NCBI GenBank assembly: GCA_045116675.1
Contig: JBGUMF010000080.1
Coordinates: 1 to 15,513 of the forward strand
Reading direction: 5' to 3'
DNA length: 15,513 bases
Source of the DNA: F23-D06 sp045116675
GTDB taxonomy: Bacteria; Bacteroidota; Bacteroidia; Bacteroidales; WCHB1-69
The stretch's first letter is position 1; each line of letters opens with the position of its first letter. A model generated the notes under the pieces. That model searched no databases. It saw only the letters and a list, made by a program, of their open reading frames with translations, and was not told the DNA's origin. The translations under genes were made by a program, and so were the position numbers. Of the stretch, positions 1 to 7,374 are shown in pieces.

Positions 1-381
1 ATCGGTGCCGTGCTGGCCATCCTGCTCGACTGCATCGACGTGCCGGCGCTGGCATTCTCCCTGGGTATGTTCATCCCGTTGCAGCTCAACCTGCCCCTCC
101 TCGTGGGTGGTCTCTTAGCCTGGTTCATCAAGACCCGCAGCAAAGACGAGAAGCTCAACAAAGTCCGCTCCGAGAAGGGCACGCTCCTCGCCTCCGGTCT
201 GCTGGCCGGCGGTGCCATCATGGGCGTGATCAGCGCCATCCTGAAATACGCCGGCGTGGAACTCTCCACCACTGCCGCTTACCAAAGCCATCCGATCTAC
301 GGCATACTGGCCATTGTCATGTTCGCCGGCCTGTGCGCCTACCTCGTCATCCACTCGATGCGCGTGAAAGTCGAAGAATAA
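1..381 (+). CDS. OPT-family oligopeptide transporter, C-terminal part
   Basis: The frame is open from base 1, so this is the last 126 residues of a larger gene; the GTG at position 10 is an internal codon, not a start. The visible part is very hydrophobic and holds about three membrane segments, one rich in Leu, Pro and Gly around residues 18-45 of the fragment, one around 65-85 and one near 100-118. A short basic/acidic loop (KTRSKDEKLNKVRSEKG) separates the first from the rest. A hydrophobic 'FIPLQLNLPLLVGG' stretch and this loop pattern match, from memory, the C-terminus of bacterial OPT transporters, which import oligopeptides across the inner membrane, probably driven by protons. The protein ends in a short charged tail. 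The next gene starts 75 bp later. The family call rests only on the C-terminus, and the substrate cannot be read from it. Confidence 0.8.
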   Translation: MGAVLAILLDCIDVPALAFSLGMFIPLQLNLPLLVGGLLAWFIKTRSKDEKLNKVRSEKGTLLASGLLAGGAIMGVISAILKYAGVELSTTAAYQSHPIYGILAIVMFAGLCAYLVIHSMRVKVEE

Positions 382-415
382 ACACCCTGAGCCCCCTCAC
401 TTTATTTCTAAAACG

Positions 416-447
416 AATAAACATTTAAACAAATAAACATTTAAACA
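416..447. repeat. Perfect 16-bp tandem duplication
   Basis: The unit AATAAACATTTAAACA occurs twice head to tail (416-431 and 432-447) in the gap between the transporter and the deoxynucleoside kinase, ending 9 bp before the kinase ATG. It lies in the likely 5' leader of the kinase gene. It may simply be a replication-slippage duplication; a regulatory role is not shown. Confidence 0.85.
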
Positions 448-456
448 ACATAACAC

Positions 457-1074
457 ATGCACATAGCCGTCGCAGGGAACATCGGTTCCGGAAAAACAAC
501 ATTGACAGGAATGCTTGCCAAACATTACGGATGGGAGCCCCTGTACGAAAGCGTGGACAACAACCCGTATCTCGCGAGCTTCTACCGGGATATGCAACGT
601 TGGTCCTTCAACATACAGATTTATTTCCTCAACAGCCGTTTTCGTCAGGTGATTGACATCCGCAAGCGCAAAAAGGACATCATCCAAGACCGTACCATCT
701 ACGAGGACGCTTACATCTTCGCGCCCAACCTGCATGAGATGGACCTGATGGCCACCCGCGATTTCGACAACTATTCCTCGCTCTTCGAGCTGATGAAACA
801 ATTCATCCAGGCGCCTGATCTGCTGATATATCTGAAGGCAGATGTGGCCACCCTGGTGACACAAATCCACAAGCGCGGACGTGCCTACGAGGACTCCATC
901 CGTCTCTCTTATTTGGAAAACCTGAATGAGAAATACGAGAAATGGATCTCCAACTATAAAGACGGCAAACTGTTAGTGGTGGATGTGAACACCATCAAGT
1001 TCGCCGAGCGTCCTGAGGACTTTGGAGAGATCATCAACAAAATCGACGCCGAGCTGTTCGGTCTGTTCAAATAA
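457..1074 (+). CDS. Deoxynucleoside kinase (dAdo/dGuo kinase type)
   Basis: This 205-residue protein is a full-length member of the deoxynucleoside kinase family, cytosolic enzymes that phosphorylate deoxynucleosides in the salvage pathway to dNTPs. Visible motifs are the P-loop GNIGSGKTT at residues 7-15, a Glu in YES at 30-32 where the family places its catalytic acid, the DRT signature at 78-80 within 'IIQDRTIYED', and an arginine-rich lid, KRGRAYE, at 139-145. The start ATG is followed at once by the hydrophobic strand that precedes the P-loop, so it is well placed. The stop shares one base with the kdsB start (TAATG), which suggests translational coupling. Bacteroidota relatives are usually called deoxyadenosine or deoxyguanosine kinase. 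The substrate cannot be settled from these motifs, so I leave the symbol empty. Confidence 0.9.
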   Translation: MHIAVAGNIGSGKTTLTGMLAKHYGWEPLYESVDNNPYLASFYRDMQRWSFNIQIYFLNSRFRQVIDIRKRKKDIIQDRTIYEDAYIFAPNLHEMDLMATRDFDNYSSLFELMKQFIQAPDLLIYLKADVATLVTQIHKRGRAYEDSIRLSYLENLNEKYEKWISNYKDGKLLVVDVNTIKFAERPEDFGEIINKIDAELFGLFK

Positions 1075-1829
1075 TGGGTGCGCAACGCATTATCGGCATC
1101 ATACCGGCGCGTTACGCCTCCACCCGTTTCCCCGGCAAGCCGCTCGCCCTCATTCATGGCAAGCCCATGATCCAGGTTGTGTGCGAGCAGGTGGCGAAAG
1201 CCGGACTGGACCAGCATGTGGTGGCCACCGACGACCCGCGCATCCAGGATGCCGTCCGGCAGTTCGGCGGGCAGGTGCTGATGACCCGCCCTGACCATCC
1301 CTCCGGCACTGACCGTTGCGGGGAGGCTGCCGACCAGCTCCACCTGTCCGATGACGACGTGGTCATCAACATCCAAGGGGACGAGCCCTTCATCAGCGCA
1401 CGGGAAATCAACCTGATAGCCGCCCTTTTCGGCCGTCCCGACGTGCAGATTGGCACGCTGGTGAAGCCCTTCTCCGACAAAGCACGCGCCGAGAACCCGA
1501 ATGTCGTTAAGGCGGTACTGGCCGCTGACGGCAAAGCTCTGTACTTCAGCCGGTATCCCATCCCTTACGTGCGCGACCCGAAAGCTGCCACCCCACTCTA
1601 CCATCAGCATCTCGGCATCTACGCCTACCGTTACAAGACGCTGAAAGCCCTGACGCAGCTGACCCCATCGACGTTGGAGAGCTCCGAGAAACTCGAACAA
1701 CTGCGCTGGCTGGAAAACGGCTACACCATCCACACCGCCGCCTGTTCATACGAGGGAATCGGCATTGACACGCCCGAAGACCTGGCCCGCATAGAGCAGG
1801 AAGGCTTCTTTCCACCTAAACATTCATAA
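1074..1829 (+). CDS. kdsB: 3-deoxy-manno-octulosonate cytidylyltransferase (CMP-Kdo synthetase)
   Basis: KdsB joins CTP and Kdo to give CMP-Kdo, the activated sugar used to build the inner core of lipopolysaccharide; it acts in the cytosol. The 251-residue length is normal for the family. The nucleotide-binding N-terminus IIPARYASTRFPGKPL (about residues 9-24) is diagnostic. Other visible motifs are DHPSGTDRCGE at 74-84, NIQGDEPF at 99-106 with D103 as a metal ligand candidate, HLGIYAYR at 179-186, a LESSEKLEQLRWLENG block at 201-216, and GIDTPEDL at 230-237 with D232 as the second metal ligand candidate. The ATG lies inside the stop of the deoxynucleoside kinase, so the two are almost certainly co-transcribed. 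A long antisense frame over this gene is a shadow. Confidence 0.97.
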   Translation: MGAQRIIGIIPARYASTRFPGKPLALIHGKPMIQVVCEQVAKAGLDQHVVATDDPRIQDAVRQFGGQVLMTRPDHPSGTDRCGEAADQLHLSDDDVVINIQGDEPFISAREINLIAALFGRPDVQIGTLVKPFSDKARAENPNVVKAVLAADGKALYFSRYPIPYVRDPKAATPLYHQHLGIYAYRYKTLKALTQLTPSTLESSEKLEQLRWLENGYTIHTAACSYEGIGIDTPEDLARIEQEGFFPPKHS

Positions 1830-1855
1830 CATAACACCTTATTTTGTAAAAAAGG

Positions 1856-3130
1856 ATGATACATTATATTATTAAAGCCCTCCAACAAGCCGAATCCATT
1901 TACGTGAATGATTTGGGCACGTTTTCCCTGCATTACAAATCCGCTCGCATAGAGGGAGAACGGCTGCTGCCGCCACGGAACATGGTCACGCTGGACACGG
2001 CCACCGACCAGGAGGACCTTGCCTTCACACGCCTCATCTGCCAAGAGAAACAATGCCTGCTGACCGAGGCCAACCGTGAAATCACCCAATGGGTGGAGGA
2101 GCTGAAAAATGCCTTGGCCAACAACAAAAGCGTATCCTTTGAAGATTTCGGCACATTTTCCCAAGATTCAAAAGGACGGCTGACTTTTGAGGCGATGGAC
2201 ATCCCGGACCTCAACATTGAGTTTGAGGGGATGCCGGAACTCTCCCTGAATGTATCGGGCATTGCCGCTGAGGAACCCGAAGAAACAGGACCGGAGACGG
2301 AAAACGGTAAGACGGAAGAACCCGTTGCTATTGAGGAACCTATTGCCGCTGAGGAGCCTGAAGTAACAAGACTGGAGACGGAAGACGGTATGACGGAAGA
2401 ACCTGTTACCATTGAGGAACCTATTGCTGCTGAAGAGCCTGAAGTAACAAGACTGGAGACGGAAGACGGTATGACGGAAGACAGTAAGACGGAAGAACCT
2501 GTTACCATTGAGGAACCTATTGCTACCGAGGAACCGGGAAATGATGAGCCGCAAGAGGAGGAAACCGAGGTCGAGGATTCCGAGGAGGAAGACACGGGAA
2601 ATCCGGAAGAGACGGAAACGCCCAAAAAGCGCCGATCCCTTTGGTGGCTTTACACCCTGCTGGTGTTGCTGCTTCTGGCCGCACTGGGCTATATTTTCCG
2701 CGACAAGATCCAAGATATCATCCGTCCCGTTTTCGACCGTTTTACTCATAAGGAAGTGGAGGCAACCGAGCCGGAGGAGATTGACACCGATACCGTATCT
2801 TTCACAGAAGACGACACTACCGCTGTGGCCGAATCCGACACCCTGCCGGAAGCAATGCCATACGAGCCGGATGTTGTCAAGACATCATCCGCCGGCTATC
2901 CTTACATCCGTTTCGAGCAGGGGCACTATTATGCAATTGCCGGAAGTTTCCTCACGGAGAAAGAGGTTATTTCGCACATCCGAGCCAAGCATCTTGAGGA
3001 ATACTCCCCGAAATTAGTTCTGCAAGACGGCGCTCCCAACATCCGCATCTGCATCGGCATATACGATACGGAAGAAGAAGCCGAAACGTTCGCCAAGTCC
3101 ATCAATCCTAAATACTGGGTACTGAAATGA
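1856..3130 (+). CDS. HU-like (CCDC81-type) N-terminus, acidic repeat linker, TM and SPOR domain protein
   Basis: This 424-residue protein has a layered architecture. Residues 1-57 and about 58-120 look like two divergent HU/IHF-like modules; each carries a '(D)LGTF' or 'DFGTF' turn (19-23 and 97-101), and the first has the LLPP motif at 37-40, as in the HU-CCDC81 domain pair of Bacteroidota. Residues about 130-255 are an extremely Glu/Pro/Thr-rich linker with internal repeats. A basic KKRR (257-260) precedes a single membrane helix at 262-281, which predicts a cytoplasmic N-terminus by the positive-inside rule. A periplasmic acidic spacer leads to a SPOR-like domain at about 348-424 ('GHYYAIAGSF...'), a fold that binds peptidoglycan lacking stem peptides. 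The protein may tie a cytoplasmic partner to the cell wall or division site; DNA binding is not shown. Its last bases overlap pssA (ATGA). Confidence 0.85.
   Translation: MIHYIIKALQQAESIYVNDLGTFSLHYKSARIEGERLLPPRNMVTLDTATDQEDLAFTRLICQEKQCLLTEANREITQWVEELKNALANNKSVSFEDFGTFSQDSKGRLTFEAMDIPDLNIEFEGMPELSLNVSGIAAEEPEETGPETENGKTEEPVAIEEPIAAEEPEVTRLETEDGMTEEPVTIEEPIAAEEPEVTRLETEDGMTEDSKTEEPVTIEEPIATEEPGNDEPQEEETEVEDSEEEDTGNPEETETPKKRRSLWWLYTLLVLLLLAALGYIFRDKIQDIIRPVFDRFTHKEVEATEPEEIDTDTVSFTEDDTTAVAESDTLPEAMPYEPDVVKTSSAGYPYIRFEQGHYYAIAGSFLTEKEVISHIRAKHLEEYSPKLVLQDGAPNIRICIGIYDTEEEAETFAKSINPKYWVLK
2312..2536 (+). repeat. 81-bp in-frame repeats encoding the acidic linker
   Basis: Units start at 2312, 2393 and 2489. 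The period is 81 bp (27 residues, TEEPVxIEEPIAAEEPEVTR plus LETEDGM). A 15-bp partial copy (TEDSK, 2474-2488) sits between units two and three, and the third unit is truncated after IATEEP. The copies are nearly identical in DNA, which points to recent expansion; all changes keep the reading frame. Confidence 0.9.
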
Positions 3131-3843
3131 AAAAGCACATCCCCAACATACTGACCTGCTGTAATCTGGCTTGCGGATGTCTCTCCGTGATGGCGGCCTT
3201 GTCCGGGAATCTGGAGAGCGCAGCCCTCTGGATAATAGCATCCGCCTTCTTCGATTTCTTCGACGGATTCGCAGCCCGGTTGCTCAAAGTGTCGTCACCT
3301 ATCGGGAAGGAATTGGATTCGCTGTCGGATGTCGTCTCCTTTGGAGTGGCACCGGCCATGATCATCTACACATGGCTCAGCCGTTGTCTGTACGAGTTTC
3401 CCCCGCACCAAATCAACACCTTCACCAGCCTGCTGCCGGTAACGGTTCTGATTGTACCTGTACTATCAGCGGTGCGACTGGCGAAATTCAACCTTGACGA
3501 GCGGCAAACGACTCATTTTCTGGGTCTGCCGACACCTGCCAATGCGTTGTTTCTCAGCTTTATACCGACAGCCGCCGAACGCATGACCATACTCAATAAT
3601 TTCTGGGTGGTATGGCTGCTGACCCTTTTCTTAGCCATTTTGTTAGTCAGTGAAATAACGATGATTTCGCTCAAGTTCAAGGATTTCAAGTTCAAAGGTA
3701 TCAACATTGCCCGCTATCTGCTTCTGCTTGTCGGCATCCTTCTGATTCTGCTTTTCCGTATGGGAGCGTTCCCGATCATCATCCTGGCATATCTGCTGAT
3801 TTCTTTTTCCGTCCATGCCCTTATTAAAATGCAAGTACTATGA
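3127..3843 (+). CDS. pssA: CDP-diacylglycerol--serine O-phosphatidyltransferase (phosphatidylserine synthase)
   Basis: This integral inner-membrane enzyme makes phosphatidylserine from CDP-diacylglycerol and L-serine, the first committed step towards phosphatidylethanolamine. The complete CDP-alcohol phosphotransferase signature is present: D43, D46-G47, A50-R51, G60, D64 and D68, in the spacing DxxDGxxARx8GxxxDxxxD. The N-terminal 'IPNILTCCNLACG' pattern (5-17) is typical of bacterial type II PssA. The rest is hydrophobic with several predicted membrane helices, and the 238-residue length fits the family. The gene overlaps its neighbours by ATGA at both ends (3127-3130 and 3840-3843), so the SPOR protein, PssA and the LOG-family protein are probably translated from one mRNA. 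A phosphatidylserine decarboxylase gene is not in this window. Other CDP-alcohol transferases are possible but less likely. Confidence 0.93.
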   Translation: MKKHIPNILTCCNLACGCLSVMAALSGNLESAALWIIASAFFDFFDGFAARLLKVSSPIGKELDSLSDVVSFGVAPAMIIYTWLSRCLYEFPPHQINTFTSLLPVTVLIVPVLSAVRLAKFNLDERQTTHFLGLPTPANALFLSFIPTAAERMTILNNFWVVWLLTLFLAILLVSEITMISLKFKDFKFKGINIARYLLLLVGILLILLFRMGAFPIIILAYLLISFSVHALIKMQVL

Positions 3844-4430
3844 AATTCCAGTCCATCGCTCTTTTCTGCGGGTCAGCCATCGGCAACGACCCCATCTATG
3901 CGGAACAGGCCGCTGCATTCGGCAAGATGTTGGCCGAGAGAGGGATAACCCTGTACTATGGCGGCGGTAGCATCGGTCTGATGGGTGTAGCCGCCGATGC
4001 CGCCATGCAGCATCACGGCACCGTCATCGGCGTGGCCCCCGACTTCTTCGCCCGCGGGGAGGTTCTGGCCGACAACATCACCGAGATGATATACGTAAAA
4101 ACTATGAGCGAGCGCAAGCAGCTGCTCGAACAGCGGGCCGACGCTTTCGTGGTCTTTCCCGGCGGATATGGCACCATGGACGAGCTGTTCGAGATTGTCA
4201 CCGATGCCCAACTGGGCATGCACTTCAAACCGATAGCCATCTATAATCCAAACGGGTACTACGACATGATGCTCGCCCAACTGGACCGTTTCAGCCAGGA
4301 CGGGTTCCTGCGGGCTTTCCACAAAGACCTGCTGATTACCGCCACGACCTTGGACGAGCTGTTTGACAAACTCAACCGTTATGAAAACAGCAACGACCAT
4401 TCCTGGCTTGAAAAGATCCGGGAAAGATAA
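3840..4430 (+). CDS. LOG-family protein (TIGR00730 type), nucleoside 5'-monophosphate phosphoribohydrolase
   Basis: This 196-residue Rossmann-like protein carries the LOG signatures: GGGSIGLMG at residues 41-49, MSERK at 89-93, and PGGYGTMDE at 107-115, which holds the catalytic Glu and phosphate-binding loop. Family members cleave the N-glycosidic bond of nucleoside monophosphates: cytokinin ribotides in plants and some microbes, and AMP or related nucleotides in many bacteria. Length and motif order are normal, so it should be active. The true bacterial role here is unknown, and I do not claim cytokinin production. It overlaps pssA by ATGA and is the last gene of that tight run; holB follows after 74 bp. 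A 197-codon antisense frame over it is a shadow. Confidence 0.92.
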   Translation: MKFQSIALFCGSAIGNDPIYAEQAAAFGKMLAERGITLYYGGGSIGLMGVAADAAMQHHGTVIGVAPDFFARGEVLADNITEMIYVKTMSERKQLLEQRADAFVVFPGGYGTMDELFEIVTDAQLGMHFKPIAIYNPNGYYDMMLAQLDRFSQDGFLRAFHKDLLITATTLDELFDKLNRYENSNDHSWLEKIRER

Positions 4431-4504
4431 TCCTATATTCCAAATTCCACGTCTTACGTTTCCCATCTAAAATCTCATAAATATAATATTGTAAAAACAG
4501 GAAA

Positions 4505-5659
4505 ATGCAGTTCAAGGATGTTTTAGTATCAGAGAGTGTGAAGGAGCAATTGCTCAACCAGGTGCATGGGCACCGCATCAGCCACGCGCAGTTCTTTCTG
4601 GCGCAACCGGGCAGTCAGGCCTTTGCAACGGCCATCGCCCTGGGGCAGTACCTTTGCTGTGAGCATCCCACCGACACCGACTCATGCGGCGAGTGTCCTT
4701 CCTGCAAGCAGTTCGCCAAACTCTCGCACCCCGACCTGCACCTCTATTTTCCAAACTGCACTACCAAAGATATCTCCAAAGACCCCGATTCCATCAAACT
4801 CGCCCAAGAGTTCAAGGATTTCGTCCTCAAGCAGAAATACAACATCAGCATCAATGACTGGCTTATAAAACTGGGAGGGGAGAACAAACAGGCTTCCATC
4901 AACATCCGCGACTGCTCACACATCATCAACCAGAACAGCATGCGTTCCTATCAGGGCGGTTACAAGATTTACGTGCTATGGTGTGTGGACCGGCTGTACC
5001 ATGCAGCGGCCCCAAAACTGCTGAAGACCTTGGAAGAACCTGAGAACCAATCTCTTTTCATACTGATTTCGGAGAAACCCGAATTGATTCTGAGCACGAT
5101 TCTATCCAGAACACAATTAGTGAAATTCCCGCGTCTCACCGACGAGGAGGTGACAAACGCCCTCCTGAAAGACTTCCCGGACCTGTCAGACGAGGAAGCC
5201 CGCAACATCGCCATCCTGAGCGAGGGCAACTACCCTCAAGCTGTCAAAATCCATCAGGACGACACCGACCAGCGGGAGATGCTGACACAATTCGACCAGC
5301 TGATGCACTGCGTCGTGGCCCTTTCCCGACAAAACACTGCCGACTGCCGATACGAAGAGACACAAGAGGTCATTGACCAGATTGTAAAACAGGGCCGCGA
5401 ATACCAGAAGCAGTTCATCTCGCTCACCATCCGCATGTTACGAAACATCCTGATGACCAACACCCATCATCCGGACATGGTGAAGGCCACCGCCTACGAA
5501 ACCGGAATCCTTTCCGAATACAGAGGTATCATTCAGCTGAAACAGGCCAGCCTCATGACCGAAGAGTGCAACAAGGCCCAGCTTCACATCGCCCGGAACG
5601 GCAACACGACCCTCATCCTGACAGACCTGATTTTCAAGTTAGCCGCCTGCCTGAGATAA
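4505..5659 (+). CDS. holB: DNA polymerase III subunit delta' (clamp loader)
   Basis: Delta' is a fixed subunit of the clamp loader that opens and loads the beta sliding clamp. The 384-residue protein starts with the family pattern 'MQFKDVLVSESVKEQLLNQV' and 'ISHAQFFLAQPGSQ'. The site of the P-loop (33-41) lacks the GxxGxGK(T/S) lysine, as expected for a non-ATPase subunit. A zinc module follows: C51 or C52, then C61, C64 and C67 (CGECPSC). KLLKTLEEP at 171-179 is the conserved LLKxLEEP block. The 'SRC' arginine-finger region reads SRTQ at 201-204, so the Ser-Arg pair is kept but the usual Cys is Thr. The insertion between the zinc module and LLKxLEEP (about 85-135) is longer than in E. coli. 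It converges on the flippase gene 8 bp away, with no visible terminator hairpin. Confidence 0.88.
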   Translation: MQFKDVLVSESVKEQLLNQVHGHRISHAQFFLAQPGSQAFATAIALGQYLCCEHPTDTDSCGECPSCKQFAKLSHPDLHLYFPNCTTKDISKDPDSIKLAQEFKDFVLKQKYNISINDWLIKLGGENKQASINIRDCSHIINQNSMRSYQGGYKIYVLWCVDRLYHAAAPKLLKTLEEPENQSLFILISEKPELILSTILSRTQLVKFPRLTDEEVTNALLKDFPDLSDEEARNIAILSEGNYPQAVKIHQDDTDQREMLTQFDQLMHCVVALSRQNTADCRYEETQEVIDQIVKQGREYQKQFISLTIRMLRNILMTNTHHPDMVKATAYETGILSEYRGIIQLKQASLMTEECNKAQLHIARNGNTTLILTDLIFKLAACLR

Positions 5660-5667
5660 CATATTTT

Positions 5668-7158
5668 TTATTTCCGAAACAGACTTAGAATATAACGGCG
5701 GTCCACCGCAAACAGGGCCCCGAGATATGCGACCAGCAGGGCTGTATTCACGGCCAGGCGCGTGCCTATATGCGTGATGTTCAAGCCCTTGTTAACCGCC
5801 ACACTTATTCCATACACAGCCACTGCAAACAGGATGTAAAAGAATATCTTCTTGATATTATAATCCACCGGATAGTGTTTCTGGCCCAACAGATACGAGA
5901 CCACCATCATACTGAAATAACAGGCAAAGGTTGTCCAAGCGGCCCCCATATAGTCGAAACGAGGAATCAACAACAGGTTCAACCCCAACGTGATAATGGC
6001 GCCGAAGATGGCTATATACGCGCCGAATCTCGTTTGGCCGGTAAGTTTATACCATATTGAAAGGTTATAGAAGATGCCGAGAAACAGATTTGCCAACAGA
6101 AGAATCGGCACAATGGGCAGACCCACGCGGTATGCCGGTCCCACAAAATATTGGACCACATCCATATACAGCATTATACCGACAAAAATAATCGAACAGA
6201 CCAGGACAAAAACCGTCATCACCTCCGCGTAAGTCTCCCGGGCGTCGCGGTCTTTGGACTTACTGAAAAAGAAGGGCTCGGCAGCGTATTTGAACGCCTG
6301 CACGAAAATCGTCATCATAATGGAAATCTTATAGCAGGCACTGTAGATGCCCACGGAGGCCTGCGGGTCGGCGGCACGGGAAACATACTTGATCAACACA
6401 CGGTCCATCGTCTCGTTGACAATCCCGGCCAAACCGAAAATCAGCAGTGGGAACGCATATGCAAACATCTTCTTCCATAACGTCCAATCAAACACATACT
6501 TCTGACGGAACACGCTGGGGAACAACATCAGCAGCGTCACCACAGATGCAATCAGATTGGCGATGAAAATGTAGCCGACCCCGATGCTCGGATTGTAGAT
6601 GGTCTGTATCCACGCGGAATCCGGATGGGTTTTCAGCAAATAGGGACAAAGCAACAGGAAGAACAGGTTGAACACCACATTGACCACGATGTTGGTAATC
6701 TTCACTGCAGCAAATTTCAAGGCTTTGTTCAGATGACGCAGGCGGGCGAAGAAGATGGAGGTCAACGCATCCACCCCAATGATGATGGAGAACCAGACAA
6801 TGTATTCGGGATGGTCGGGATATTTCATCCACCCGGCTATCGGATGAGAGAATATCGAACAAAGAACAATAAACAGCGTGGAGGTCACCAGTAAGGAGGT
6901 CACTATCGTAGTATAAACCCGGTCTTTCTGCTCCTCATCGCGGGAGAAGTTGAAGAATGCCGTCTCCATACCGTAGGTCAGGATGACAATGAAGAGGCTG
7001 GTCCAGGCGTAGAGCTCTCCCACCACACCGTACTGTGCGGCATCCGCGAAGATGTAGGTATGCAGCGGAACGAGCAGATAGTTGAGCAATCGGCCCAGAA
7101 TGTTCGTGGCACCGTAAATGACCGTCTGACCGGCAAGCTGTTTTATTGAGGAGGACAT
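5668..7158 (-). CDS. Oligosaccharide flippase family protein (Wzx/MATE-like)
   Basis: This 496-residue, very hydrophobic protein has about 12-14 predicted membrane helices, the size and shape of the polysaccharide-transport branch of the MOP (MATE-like) superfamily. These proteins flip lipid-linked oligosaccharides across the inner membrane for LPS O-antigen or capsule. The N-terminus 'LAGQTVIYGATNILGRLLNYLLVPL' (residues 8-32) with the following 'YGVVGELYAW' is the typical first-helix pattern of this family in Bacteroidota. A conserved-looking 'FKYAAEPFFFSKSKD' block lies between helices in the second half. No glycosyltransferases or sugar genes sit next to it, so the glycan is unknown and it may be a housekeeping flippase rather than part of a variable surface locus. 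The ATG at 7158 is directly followed by helix-forming sequence. Upstream lies an AT-rich repeat spacer with no clear promoter. Confidence 0.88.
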   Translation of the reverse strand: MSSSIKQLAGQTVIYGATNILGRLLNYLLVPLHTYIFADAAQYGVVGELYAWTSLFIVILTYGMETAFFNFSRDEEQKDRVYTTIVTSLLVTSTLFIVLCSIFSHPIAGWMKYPDHPEYIVWFSIIIGVDALTSIFFARLRHLNKALKFAAVKITNIVVNVVFNLFFLLLCPYLLKTHPDSAWIQTIYNPSIGVGYIFIANLIASVVTLLMLFPSVFRQKYVFDWTLWKKMFAYAFPLLIFGLAGIVNETMDRVLIKYVSRAADPQASVGIYSACYKISIMMTIFVQAFKYAAEPFFFSKSKDRDARETYAEVMTVFVLVCSIIFVGIMLYMDVVQYFVGPAYRVGLPIVPILLLANLFLGIFYNLSIWYKLTGQTRFGAYIAIFGAIITLGLNLLLIPRFDYMGAAWTTFACYFSMMVVSYLLGQKHYPVDYNIKKIFFYILFAVAVYGISVAVNKGLNITHIGTRLAVNTALLVAYLGALFAVDRRYILSLFRK

Positions 7159-7171
7159 GAGGCGGTTATCG

Positions 7172-7230
7172 TTAGCAGTTAATAGTTAATAGTTAATAAT
7201 TAATAGTTAGTAATTAATAATTAATAATTA
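7172..7230. repeat. Left heptamer array (TTAATAR type)
   Basis: Degenerate 7-bp units run head to tail just upstream of the flippase start: TTAGCAG, TTAATAG, TTAATAG, TTAATAA, TTAATAG, TTAGTAA, TTAATAA, TTAATAA. Bases 7212-7230 form one arm of a perfect 19-bp inverted repeat whose other arm is at 7337-7355. The segment between the arrays (7231-7332) is AT-rich and I see no gene in it. Confidence 0.85.
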
Positions 7231-7332
7231 GAGAATTTGGAGATGGAAGGATTTTTAGAAATTTAGAAGTTAAAATATTAAGAAACCAAGAAGTTAAGGG
7301 AATTATATTAAACTGCAACATCATACTATTCA

Positions 7333-7374
7333 CTATTAATTATTAATTATTAATTGTTAATTGTTCATTGTTCA
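7333..7374. repeat. Right heptamer array, inverse of the left one
   Basis: The units CTATTAA, TTATTAA, TTATTAA, TTGTTAA, TTGTTCA, TTGTTCA are the reverse-complement type of the left array. The last unit includes the stop codon (TGA on the minus strand, 7372-7374) of the barrel protein gene. In leftward RNA the two arrays could pair into a long AU-rich stem around a loop of about 100 nt. Whether that acts as a terminator or mRNA stabiliser is not shown. Confidence 0.85.

Noticed and set aside
954..1733. 259-codon antisense frame across kdsB
   Set aside because: It lies opposite a fully convincing kdsB with all family motifs; such mirror frames are common in GC-rich codon usage.
1933..2625. 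230-codon minus-strand Ser-rich frame
   Set aside because: Its Ser/Val/Gly repeats are the antisense reading of the Glu/Pro/Thr linker repeats, not a gene.
3873..4466. 197-codon antisense frame over the LOG-family gene
   Set aside because: No recognisable domain; opposite strand has intact LOG motifs and coupled start.
7172..7374. Heptamer element considered as an insertion sequence or attachment site
   Set aside because: No transposase or integrase, no target-site duplication seen, and the core of about 100 bp holds no gene.
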